A DNA stretch of 64,000 nt from positions 1,649,501 through 1,713,500 of the forward strand of contig NZ_FNTF01000002.1 of assembly GCF_900105495.1 (NCBI RefSeq), in the 5' to 3' direction. This stretch comes from Pseudomonas frederiksbergensis. GTDB taxonomy: Bacteria > Pseudomonadota > Gammaproteobacteria > Pseudomonadales > Pseudomonadaceae. The notes under the pieces are model-generated. The model was not told the origin of the DNA. It made no database searches and worked only from the letters and a program-made list of their open reading frames with translations. The translations under genes and the position numbers were made by a program. How positions within the stretch are numbered: the first letter of the stretch is position 1; every line of letters begins with the position of its first letter. Positions 53,061 to 63,200 of the stretch are shown here, in pieces.

Positions 53061-56000
53061 TTGCATGTATTGAAGCTGGAGAGTGTCTTGTCTAATAATT
53101 ATTTGGATGTTTCATATGTCGGAGAGTATGTAAAATTTGCCAAGCTTTTCAATCTTGAAGATCTTCAACAGGCGTTGATTTCGCACAAAGGTACTGACGA
53201 GTATGACGCCATCTTCAGGTATTACTCTGGCTGCATCGATTTGCTCGATTCGCCCAGGATGCTGGAGCCGCTGGGCCTGTTGAAACAGGCTTTGGCATCT
53301 TTGGTCGGGCCTGAGGGTCGACAGCGACGAACGACTGAGTCGCTTCCTCCCCAGAGCCCTGCCCCCGATATGGTAGACATCTACGAACGGCTCGAAGGTT
53401 TCGAGGCTCGTTTGTCGAACGGTGCGCAGCAGTTGCAAACGCCCAAAACCAACGTTCCTGACAATCTGCACTTTGTCTGGCTCGGCGGCGGTTTGGGCGA
53501 TATCCAGCGCGACTACATCAATATCTGGAAACAGACCCTGGCTGGGCAGGGTTACACCCTCAAGCTCTGGTACGACAGCGATGCATTGCTGGCTCACGAA
53601 ACCAATCGGATTATTGTCGAGGCCGCCAAGGCTGACGCCATGCTTAATGGCGGGCAGACCACTAGTGACGCTTTTGAACTGGCCGACAAGTATGAAGAGC
53701 GGGCCATCGCTCTCAAGCAGCAAATGTTTGCGCACATTAATAAAGCGGTAGAGAGCGGTGAGAGCGCCGACAACGCCAGGATCGATCTGTTGGTGAGAGC
53801 CTATAGCCAAGATGAAGCACGGTTGAAGGTTCTAAGGGAAAAGAACCGTCAGAGTCTGTTGTCGTTGGGCGAGGGCGGTATTGTCCTTCGCGATCTCGCC
53901 ACCGAGGCGACACCGTTGTACTTGCAGGACATCTACGCGCGAGAAATCAGCTTGCGTGGCAACTTTGCTGCCGCCTCCGATATTGTCCGCGTCGAGGCGT
54001 TGTTCGCCGACGGTGGCAGTTATGCCGATGTCGACAACCTGCCTCCACTGTTGGAAACGTTGGGCGGGGTGGACATCAGTCGGTTTGAGCTGGATGCACG
54101 CCTGGGTGTTTTGCAGTTGATACTTGACCACAGTCCTGAGTGGATGCCGGGGCGGCAGGTTATACGTAGCAAGTACAAAAACTATTTCGAGCGAATTCCC
54201 CTGGAGCACCGTGAGGCGCTGGAGCGTTTTGCCAAGAGCAAGCCCGATCTCGCCAGTGTTTTCCGGCGCCCGGTTGAACGTCAGGTACGACCGGATGGAC
54301 TGCGTGCCGTCGCCGAGCGAAGTTCGTTTAGTAACGCGTTCCTGATGGCTCATCCCGGGTCAGCAATGCTCAAGGCCGTTCTTGACCGCTTCAGGTTGAA
54401 CTATGAGGTGGTTGATGCCACCGCCCGGTTAGCTGTCGAAAGAAAGATCGCGCTTATCGATGTCCGGGCAGTCGCTGACGTTGCCAACGAAGTGGCCGAG
54501 AAAAGGTTCGGGCCCTTGCATGAACTGCCGAACATTGAACACATGACGGTCAGTTTTTTGGTTGACGCTGTCGCTGGTTACTACAGTGACGGAATCCGTC
54601 CACAGATCGAAATGACCATTTATCTGACCGGCCCGGCTGCGGTGCGCGATGGGCTGGCGGATTACGAGAAGATGCATTTCACCCCACGGGGCGCTGAAGC
54701 TTCGAGAGCTGAAGTCCTCATCCCCGCCATCGCCACCGTCAACCGGGCGACCGAGGAAGAGCAGGATCACTCCTGGAAGGAGAACGAGAGCGACACGGCT
54801 CAATGGCTGAATAGAGAAAAGCTGCATTGGGAGGCCGGAAAGTTCAAAACCCGCTATGCCGGCGATGTCGCACAACTGCTCAAGTACCAGAGCATTGATT
54901 TCGATGCAGGCTGGCCGGTGATCGAAGGTCGTCATGTGTTGATCACTGATCTGTTGCAGCAACTGGCCGATGATCTCGGTGAGCCATTTCGCCAGGCGAT
55001 GAGACAGCGTCAAAACGGCAGCGTAACGTTTGAAAAGCCATTGTCCCTGAGCTTCGATGACCGGCAAGCAATCATTGCTCAGGATGTCAGAAGCCATCCC
55101 CTGACTCCCCCCGCGGACGCAGCGACACAAAACCTATCGGTGGATGAACTGCTGAGCCAGACCGCTAAAGACCCGTTTATCAGTATGAAATTAAACCCGC
55201 TGCAATATCTGTTGCTGGGAGGGCTGTTGGGGGTCAATACACTGGATAAAAAGCATTTTGCCGCAGCCAGTGCAACGCTTGAAAACCTTGCCAACTCGAT
55301 GTCGGACATGGGGGTCATCCACCGTTACGGAGCCATCGAACGGGAGCTGTTCAAGCAAAGTCATCCGGCTTTCCTTGCCGGATTGAAGGGGGCTTCCAAT
55401 CCGTCCGTGGCCCTGTCGGAAACCAGTGTCGATCTCAAGAAGCAGGCGCTCGCACGCCCACTGACCCTGCTGGAGTGGGGACGCTCGGTCGCCAGAATTC
55501 AGCATGTGGCGAAACTCGAGTACCGCGACCGGGTCATCGAACGAACCGGTGAAGTGCTGGGGAGCTTCAAGGACAACACCTTCAAAATTGCGCCACAGGA
55601 TTTGTTGCTCAAAGGTGCAGGCGACCGGGTTGCCGGGCGCTGTTACCCACTGGCGCTGGCTATGGCGGCGGCGCTCCACAAAAGCAACACGGCGGCAAAT
55701 ACCTTGAGGGCGCGCTTTTTTCTGACCGTCATCAATTCTGAGGACGCGGATTCAAAGGCATTTGTGAGCATGATCGAGGAGTTGCGTGACGCGCCTGTCA
55801 ATGACATAGGCAATCCACTGATGCGCTCAGATCTCGCTCAGGTCGTGGCGATACTGGAAGAAAAAACAGCCAGCACAACCCTGATGCTCAATTCGGACAA
55901 CCACTCGATGCTCGTGGCGAAAATCTTTGAAGGCGAACGCAGCAATTACCTGTTCTACGACCCGAATTTAGGGACCTACGAGATTGGTACGTCGTTGGCG

Positions 56001-59000
56001 TTCAGGGACGCATTGACGGACTTTTTCCTGCGCAAGGAAATGGCCATGCATTACGCAGCCTTTGGCGATGCGCAACGGCCGACCTTTGATCTGATCGAGC
56101 TCGATGGTGAAAAACTGAACAGTAGGGTACTTGCCTCCGGTATTGAGGTTTCAAGCCTTTCGGAGTCAGGCGCGCTGCCTGAGCAAACGGTGCCACGTGT
56201 AAGACAACGGCTGGCCAGTGCCCGGGGACGGTCGCTGGTCAACAATGCGGCGCTGGGCAGTTCATTGCTGGAACTGGACGCGCACTGGTGGGGTGGGCAG
56301 ATCGCGCAGGCGACACGTCAATTGCAGGAGCAACACGGGCTGGCGTCGGATTCTGTTGCGCTGTTCGAGACGCTGGAGATAACCCCGACAGGGGGATTCG
56401 AAATCAGTGTGCTTAACCCCGTTTCCGAGAAGACCGTGCGTGTCACCACCAGCGATCACCGGTTCCTGAGAATTAAAGAATTCCTCTCCGACACCTTCCA
56501 TTCATTGGCCGCACGCCCGCGTGCATCGGTCAGTCCGCTTGATCCGACTGAGGCTGGCAGCGTTCATACGCTCAATGCCGGGTTCACCGTACAAGCCCTG
56601 ATGAATGCGCTGCGACATCACGAGGGCGCGGCCAGCGGTAGTGACAAGGCCCTGACCACCGCCATTCGCCTGCATGCCTACGTGAACTATGCCCAACTGG
56701 CCCACGGCAACATCGTGGATGTGCTCGGCGTAGTGAACCTGGTGCGTCAGGCCCTGAACGATGAAAAGCTGATCGCCCGTACCAGCGCACCGTTGGTGCA
56801 AAAGGCCTTGGGGCATATCGCCAATGAAGGCGTCGGGACTGTGCTGGGGCTGGTGAATGTCGGGTTTGATATTTATCAGTTAAGCCACGCCACCAATGAC
56901 ATTGAGAGGGCGCAGTTCGGCACGCAGTTGGCCTTTGATTCCGTGAGTGCGGTGGTCGGCGTAGCCGGTCTGGGTGCGGCACTGGCTGGCGCGGGTACGG
57001 TGGCTGCGGTGCTGGGAGGGGGCGGGGTGATTCTTGGCGGGCTGGCGGTAGGCATTACGGCGCTGGCCGAAGGTTTTGCCACCATTGCCGAGGAAGCCAA
57101 GGAGGTCGCGCTGTTTTTTGATGGGCTGGAAAAGGCGTACTTGCAAGGCGGCTATCACCTGGACAAGGCGTCGAATGCCTGGATAGCGCATCCCTTGCTG
57201 GTGTTTGCCGATCTTGATTTGCGCGCATCCATTGTCCATTTCGACAGTCCAAAACTGTTCCCGCTTCGGGACCATTTCGGAGTTCCGGATTTCGATGTGG
57301 ATTACGACCGCGCCACCGATATTCGCCAGGGGCTTGGGTTGCCGGACTCGGCGCGTTTCTCCCCACAGGCAGGACAGACAATCGTTCTGCCCTGCACTCC
57401 CAAGACCTGGTACGCCTACGAATACAAATTGCTGCCTTTTGTCACGTTTCGTCATGCCGACGGTTACGACACGGCACGTCGACTGGAAAAAAAGAACGAA
57501 CAGGGGCAATGGCAGTTTCTGTTTTCGTTCTATTCGTTTCCCGGTGAATACGTGGTCAACCGGTTGAATCCGGTCTACAAGCCAACGGTATTCAATGTTC
57601 GTCTCGATAATGTCGAGCGTTCACTGGCAGTACCTGCGCTGCCGAAAATGTGGCACGGGCTGGTGTCCTACCGGGTAGAAGGCGCAGGGGCTCAATGTTC
57701 CGTGCTGCTTAATCCCGGGGTTCGCCTTGAACTCGCCGCACCCGGTCAGATTGCGATGCAATGGGTGCTGCTGACGCCATGGCTGGTGGAGGCAGATATC
57801 CGGATAGAGGCCGGGGGCCGCCTTGTCTCGGGGACATTGGATGTGACCTTCAGTGGCAGTGGCGTTCACCATGTATTGCTCAAGCTTGCGGATAACAAAA
57901 TCCTGCGCGTGGATCTTGCCGCCCTGCGGCTGGAGGTGGTCGAAGAAGTGGCCGATCCGGCGCTTGGTGAGCAAGCGTTGCTGGATCACTTCAAGTCATT
58001 GGCCAGTGAACATCGCCTGGCCATGCCTTATACCCCGGTTCACAACTTTGTGGTGCCCTATGAAAAGCCGGACGAACCCAGGGCAGTAGTCGCGTATTAC
58101 GACTCGGCTCAGGATCGTTTTCTGTACATCCGCGATCCGCAGGTGCTGTTGTCCGACGAGGTGGTATTGGGCGCAGTGTTGGAGGGTTCGGCTTACTTCT
58201 ATCATCCCGATGATTTCTATGTCTGGCAGGTCAATGCGATCACCGGGACGCTGGTTCAGCGCTATCGATTGCTTTACAGAACTGGCGTGGCAATTGTCCG
58301 CTTTGAGGCCGTGGCCAATGGCGGCATTCAGATCGTGCAGCGGCTCGCTGGAAAGGACGACCGGCAAGATGAACTGACCTATGTGATCCATGACCGGAGC
58401 GTGTTGCTCAGTTCGATCACCCGCGGTCAGGATCCTGCACTTCAGTCGCTTTTAGAGGCCGACATGCTGACGGACTGGAAGCACGTATTGGGCGACTATC
58501 ACTTGCCGCTGGAGTCCACCAATACGGTGAACTGGCGTCCCGCTGCACTGGTTTCGATTTGTTGGCAGATCGATGCCGAGTTGCGGGATCTGGTCTGGGT
58601 GCGCAGCGGTGATGGGTTGATTATTCGTGCACCTGCCAGGCGTCACCGTGCGCGAGGATGGGCAGACTCGATCAAGGCCTTGAGTGATCTTGTGCTCATT
58701 GCTCCTGCTGGTGCCGAGGGCGAAGTGTTTGTTACCTACGACAAACTTCACCAAGGCCTCATGTGCCAGCAAAGGTTGATGGTGGATGGTCGTGCACAAT
58801 GGTCGTCCAGCAACATCTCCCCCCCTGGACTGAAAAACGTTGTCGCCGTTGAGCGGGACTATCTCGTCCTGACCGACGCGGGTCTGTTCTTTGACATTGC
58901 GCCGCACGGGAACCTGAGATTTGGCGGGCTGACCGAGCATTGGCTGAAGGACAAAAGCCAATGGTGGTTGGCGCTGGCAACGGTTGCGTTGCACCACCCG

Positions 59001-60164
59001 GTGCCGAGTTTTGCCATTCTGGGTTTGAGCGGATTCAAGGGCGATGCCTTGTGCGCCTGGTACCTGGATGGTCGGCTGCTGCTCGCTGAAATGGGGCAAG
59101 GCAAAGAAGTTCGGTTGCTGAGTATTACTCCAGACAATCAGGCCAGCTGGCTGTTTGATCTATCAACCGGGAAGATTGTCCGTCAGGGTTTTATCGATCC
59201 AGAGCACTTGAGCACAGCATTTGCCCAGGGAACGAAACTGTTAACGCCTGCGGCATTGCCAGCCGCGACGCAGGAATGGGCGAGCTGGACATTTAGCGAT
59301 GTAACAGTAGAAGGCGCTGGTCTGAGGGCCACGACGCTTGAAGGTGTGGAGGTGGATTTACAGTACAACGCACCGGCACGGATTACGGGCGTTGACAGCC
59401 ATTGGGTCGCGGTACTGGAAGGTGAGTTGAGCGAGGGGTTGGCGGCGCTGGCGAATGAACATCGATGCGCCGATTTTCTGTCCGTCGAAGACCCTGACTA
59501 CCAACAATGGTATGTGGTCCGGACCGGGCGGTTGATCCGCATTCCGAAGACCGCTGTCGCTGCGCAATTCACACTCGTCGGCACCCAGCATCAAACCAAC
59601 GTGATGCTGCATGACCGCGGGGATGGTTTTTTGCACACCTATCCGCAAAACAGCAGGGTCGGGCCGCTCGACTATGTCCAGCGCAACGCCGAAGTACTGG
59701 TGGTCGATGGGCCAAAGACAGGTAGCGACCTGCTGCCGCTGATTGCCGATGATGTCAGCATCCTGGTGCTCAAAATGGGTGAGGGGTCAACGACCTGTCG
59801 GCTTACCAGGGCCGCGTGGTTGAAACTTCAATCGGTCATTGTCGATTGCCGCCCTTCGCTCGACCACTCGCCCTCGGATCCGGGAAAACTGATCTGGGAT
59901 ATCGTGGTTGTGGATCAGTTGTGGGCGAGCCGGGTCGATGAGCACTTGGTGATTGTGGATGCCGACAGCGGACACAGTTTGATCTTTCGCGACGTGTTCT
60001 CGACGGATGTCGTTTTGCAACGGAACGTATTTCTGACGATGAGCGGCTATCAGTCCTTCGCGGTGTCAACACTGGTGAGTGCCCTGGTCAGGAATGGCAG
60101 CACGAGCAGTGTGTTACTCAAAGACATTTTGCCCACCGCAATAATTGAAACGATAGAAGGTTGA
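53061..60164 (+). CDS. giant glycosylating toxin, TcdA/TcdB-like with LifA-type peptidase region (toxin 1)
   Basis: The 2367-residue protein begins with a helical region (about 1-125). From about residue 136 it has a GT44 glucosyltransferase domain: LHFVWLGG, LKLWYDSDALLAHETNRI, and ASDIVRVEALFADGGSYADVDNL, with DXD at Asp323-Val-Asp325, as in clostridial toxins that glucosylate Rho GTPases. A Cys-His-Asp set (Cys861 in GRCYPLALA, His948 in SDNHSML, Asp967 in FYDPNLG) resembles the C58/YopT-type peptidase of LifA/Efa1. Residues about 1170-1345 resemble the TcdA/B pore region, with a Gly/Ala-rich hydrophobic stretch at 1290-1340. The last ~1000 residues are beta-rich and not recognised; no CROP repeats are seen. 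It starts at a TTG; TTG 53088 has a better GGAG site. No signal peptide. Confidence 0.85.
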   Translation: MHVLKLESVLSNNYLDVSYVGEYVKFAKLFNLEDLQQALISHKGTDEYDAIFRYYSGCIDLLDSPRMLEPLGLLKQALASLVGPEGRQRRTTESLPPQSPAPDMVDIYERLEGFEARLSNGAQQLQTPKTNVPDNLHFVWLGGGLGDIQRDYINIWKQTLAGQGYTLKLWYDSDALLAHETNRIIVEAAKADAMLNGGQTTSDAFELADKYEERAIALKQQMFAHINKAVESGESADNARIDLLVRAYSQDEARLKVLREKNRQSLLSLGEGGIVLRDLATEATPLYLQDIYAREISLRGNFAAASDIVRVEALFADGGSYADVDNLPPLLETLGGVDISRFELDARLGVLQLILDHSPEWMPGRQVIRSKYKNYFERIPLEHREALERFAKSKPDLASVFRRPVERQVRPDGLRAVAERSSFSNAFLMAHPGSAMLKAVLDRFRLNYEVVDATARLAVERKIALIDVRAVADVANEVAEKRFGPLHELPNIEHMTVSFLVDAVAGYYSDGIRPQIEMTIYLTGPAAVRDGLADYEKMHFTPRGAEASRAEVLIPAIATVNRATEEEQDHSWKENESDTAQWLNREKLHWEAGKFKTRYAGDVAQLLKYQSIDFDAGWPVIEGRHVLITDLLQQLADDLGEPFRQAMRQRQNGSVTFEKPLSLSFDDRQAIIAQDVRSHPLTPPADAATQNLSVDELLSQTAKDPFISMKLNPLQYLLLGGLLGVNTLDKKHFAAASATLENLANSMSDMGVIHRYGAIERELFKQSHPAFLAGLKGASNPSVALSETSVDLKKQALARPLTLLEWGRSVARIQHVAKLEYRDRVIERTGEVLGSFKDNTFKIAPQDLLLKGAGDRVAGRCYPLALAMAAALHKSNTAANTLRARFFLTVINSEDADSKAFVSMIEELRDAPVNDIGNPLMRSDLAQVVAILEEKTASTTLMLNSDNHSMLVAKIFEGERSNYLFYDPNLGTYEIGTSLAFRDALTDFFLRKEMAMHYAAFGDAQRPTFDLIELDGEKLNSRVLASGIEVSSLSESGALPEQTVPRVRQRLASARGRSLVNNAALGSSLLELDAHWWGGQIAQATRQLQEQHGLASDSVALFETLEITPTGGFEISVLNPVSEKTVRVTTSDHRFLRIKEFLSDTFHSLAARPRASVSPLDPTEAGSVHTLNAGFTVQALMNALRHHEGAASGSDKALTTAIRLHAYVNYAQLAHGNIVDVLGVVNLVRQALNDEKLIARTSAPLVQKALGHIANEGVGTVLGLVNVGFDIYQLSHATNDIERAQFGTQLAFDSVSAVVGVAGLGAALAGAGTVAAVLGGGGVILGGLAVGITALAEGFATIAEEAKEVALFFDGLEKAYLQGGYHLDKASNAWIAHPLLVFADLDLRASIVHFDSPKLFPLRDHFGVPDFDVDYDRATDIRQGLGLPDSARFSPQAGQTIVLPCTPKTWYAYEYKLLPFVTFRHADGYDTARRLEKKNEQGQWQFLFSFYSFPGEYVVNRLNPVYKPTVFNVRLDNVERSLAVPALPKMWHGLVSYRVEGAGAQCSVLLNPGVRLELAAPGQIAMQWVLLTPWLVEADIRIEAGGRLVSGTLDVTFSGSGVHHVLLKLADNKILRVDLAALRLEVVEEVADPALGEQALLDHFKSLASEHRLAMPYTPVHNFVVPYEKPDEPRAVVAYYDSAQDRFLYIRDPQVLLSDEVVLGAVLEGSAYFYHPDDFYVWQVNAITGTLVQRYRLLYRTGVAIVRFEAVANGGIQIVQRLAGKDDRQDELTYVIHDRSVLLSSITRGQDPALQSLLEADMLTDWKHVLGDYHLPLESTNTVNWRPAALVSICWQIDAELRDLVWVRSGDGLIIRAPARRHRARGWADSIKALSDLVLIAPAGAEGEVFVTYDKLHQGLMCQQRLMVDGRAQWSSSNISPPGLKNVVAVERDYLVLTDAGLFFDIAPHGNLRFGGLTEHWLKDKSQWWLALATVALHHPVPSFAILGLSGFKGDALCAWYLDGRLLLAEMGQGKEVRLLSITPDNQASWLFDLSTGKIVRQGFIDPEHLSTAFAQGTKLLTPAALPAATQEWASWTFSDVTVEGAGLRATTLEGVEVDLQYNAPARITGVDSHWVAVLEGELSEGLAALANEHRCADFLSVEDPDYQQWYVVRTGRLIRIPKTAVAAQFTLVGTQHQTNVMLHDRGDGFLHTYPQNSRVGPLDYVQRNAEVLVVDGPKTGSDLLPLIADDVSILVLKMGEGSTTCRLTRAAWLKLQSVIVDCRPSLDHSPSDPGKLIWDIVVVDQLWASRVDEHLVIVDADSGHSLIFRDVFSTDVVLQRNVFLTMSGYQSFAVSTLVSALVRNGSTSSVLLKDILPTAIIETIEG

Positions 60165-60167
60165 GTT

Positions 60168-60223
60168 CTGACAGCCACTGACACATTGAGCCTGTTCGAT
60201 GGGGGAGTGGCTGTCAGCTTTTT
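60168..60223 (+). terminator. rho-independent terminator between the two toxin genes
   Basis: A perfect 12-bp stem (CTGACAGCCACT 60168-60179 and AGTGGCTGTCAG 60206-60217) is followed by CTTTTT. It starts three bases after the toxin 1 stop and ends five bases before the first ATG of toxin 2. Confidence 0.8.
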
Positions 60224-60227
60224 ACAT

Positions 60228-63200
60228 ATGGATATGAAAATGAAAAGTACAACTGGCGAAACGCTAAATCAGACTGACACTTTCCCCACGCCGTTTGATC
60301 GCAGCGAACTGGAGTTCGCGTTGAGCGGTTTCAAAGATATGCCGGCGCATGCAGCGGCCTTGCGTTACTTCGACGGTGCTACCGAAGCGTCGACTCTTGA
60401 CGCTCAACTGACGGCGATAAGTCTATTGAAGGAAACGCTCGAATCAACAAGCCCGAAAGGTTCGGCGGCCACACTGCCAAAAGTCCGGGATAAATTGACG
60501 GACTATTTCTTGCGTTTGAGTACAACGGTCGAACTACTGAATACCGGCAAACCCGTCCCTAAAAAGTTGCACTTTGTCTGGGTGGGCGGAGGCATTGGTG
60601 CTATTCAGGGAGACTACATCAATGTCTGGAGGCAAACGCTTGCCCCACAGGGTTACAGCCTCAACCTGTGGTATGACAGCGATGCTTTGCTGGCCCATGA
60701 GACCAATCGCATTATCGTCGAGTCAGCCAAAGCGCTGGGGGCGATATCTGCGCCACAAGGCGCCGTCGATACGTCTGCTGCGCTGGCTCGCCGTTACATC
60801 GAGCGAACTCGAGTGTTGCGACAGCAGATGTTCGAGCATATCCAGACGGTCACACGGGCGGGCGGTAGCGCCGATCAGGCGCGAATTGATCTTTTGGTCA
60901 GTGCCTATGGCCAGGATGAAGGTGCGCTCAAGGCGCTCAAAGCCCGCAACCTTCAATCTCTGCAACGCCTGGAAATGACTCATCGAGACATACACGTAGA
61001 GCTTATCGATCAACCGTTGTTCGATATTTATGAGCGCGAAATCTCGTTTCGCACCAACTTGGCGGCTGCATCCGATATCACACGTTTACAAGTTCTGAAT
61101 AGCGAGAGTGGAACCTATCTTGATGCTGATTTGCTGCCGTCTCTGCATAAAGTGCTCGGTGGAGTGGACCTCGCCGCCTTCAGTGCCGAAGAACGTATAG
61201 GTGTGATGCAGGTATTGTTCGATTACAACCCGACACTACTTCCGAATCGGGGACAGGCCTATGCAGATTTTCGCCCCAAGGTGCCCGAACAACACCGAGA
61301 GGCGATAACTGCATTTGCCAAAAGCGCGCCGTCCCTCAGCGATATTTTTGCCCCGTTCAATGACGTCATGGTTGCGTCGAACGGCCTGCGTGTCGGTAAT
61401 AAAAACGCGCCTGATTCGATGGCGAATCAAATCAAGACGCCGTTCAACGGATTATCCAATGCCCTGTTGAGTGGTCATGCAGGTTCTGCACAACTCGCCG
61501 CCGTTATGGAAAAAATTCGCAGCAACTATCAATTCCTGGATCGGGTAGTTGCGCAGGCCTTGAGCAGCAATGTATCGCTTCAGGATCGCCAGGCATTTCC
61601 CGATCTGATTATCCGGGAGATGGAGAAACAACACGGTCCGATTTCAAGCTGGAACTCGAATCTGCAAAGCCTCAACAGTTTTTTGCAGGCGATCAATGAC
61701 TATGATGCCGACGGGATCAGATTCGGTGCCCAGTCGGCCATTGCAATGAGCGGGCCGACGGCGGTGTCCAGCGGGTTGAGTGACTTTGTTGACGACCATG
61801 CGGTGCTTGAAAGCCGCCAACAGATCAGTGACAAGGTTGACCTGTTCGACGGCTTTAACCTCGCCACCGAAGAAGAAACCCATCACAGCTGGAAAGACAA
61901 TGCCAAAACTGAGGCGGCCTGGTTCGAGCTTGAGACAACAAAAGCGAGCCAGGGCGGCTATAAGGCCCATTTCAAAGGCAACATCACGGAGCTGCTGAAA
62001 GGTCAGCTCATGACGTTTGAAAAGGGTTGGCCTGTGATTGAGGGCCGCCCGGTTTTACAGACCGACATCCTGCAGCAATTGATGGATGACCTGGGAACCC
62101 CCTTTATCCGGGCCATGAACGAAAAACTTAGCGGCGACCTGAGCTTCGATAAGCCTTGGTCCCTGAGCTTCGATGAGCGTCAGCGGATCCTGGCGCAAGT
62201 CCCTGTCGAACTTCCGGTCTCGCACGGTTTTGAGCCGATCGGCAATCTGAATGAAATGATCGTTCGCATTGGCCACGACTCTCTGCCGCTTGATCAGTTG
62301 AGCCCGGTGCATCGGGTGTTACTCGGCGGGCTGTTCGGTGCGCAGACGCTGGATAATGCCGGATTCGACGATGCCTGGCAGCACACCCGAGCCCTTGCGC
62401 AGAGCAACACCGATCTGGGTTTCGCCCAGCGTTATCTGGCCATCGAGCAGGCTTTGCTCACACGCAGGCATCCCGCATTCGAAGCCGGTTTTGCAGCTGC
62501 CCAGGCAATGGGTGAGCCATCGAAGAACAGCGCTCAAGTGCTCAAGGCCCTCGCGTTCGAGAAACCGCTGACCTTGCGCCAATGGGGCGAGCACACGGCC
62601 CGTATCAGGTTTCAGGCCCAACATGAGCTGCGTCAACACATCTTCCAGCGCAGCGCCACGGTGCTGGAAACCTTCATCGAGCAAGGTGCTTCGACGGGGA
62701 GGTTGATGCCTCAGGGTTTACTGGTCAGGGGTGAAGGCGATCCTGGAAGGCGTTGTTATCCGCTGGTATTGGCCATGGCGGCGGCCATCGAAAAAGGCCC
62801 CTCGGCTGTGGACGCTTTGAGCGGCAGGTTGGCCAATGCCAACCTTGCGCCCGACGCCAATGAAACCCATGCTTTTCTGCGAACTCTCGATGAGCTGCGA
62901 ACTGTGCCAATGGCGCGGTTGGGCGTTTTATCAGGAGAGTCCGGGTTGGATCAGGTCCTGCGGACCCTGCAAGCCAGTACTTCCACCCGCACCTTGATGC
63001 TTAACACCGAAAGCCATTCCCTGTTGGTGGCAAAAGTCGTCACTGGCGAGTCGAGTGCTTACCACTTCTACGATCCGAATTTCGGTGTCTTCGGATTCGA
63101 ACAGGCGCAGGACCTGCACCGTGGTCTTGAGCGGTTCCTGAGCAGCCCTGAGCTGGCCAAACTCTATGAGATCAATCACGTGATGGAAGCGACGTTCAAC

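Noticed and set aside
60574..60978. 134-codon frame inside the start of toxin 2
   Set aside because: It lies in another frame of the long toxin 2 reading frame, which has the conserved GT44 motifs.
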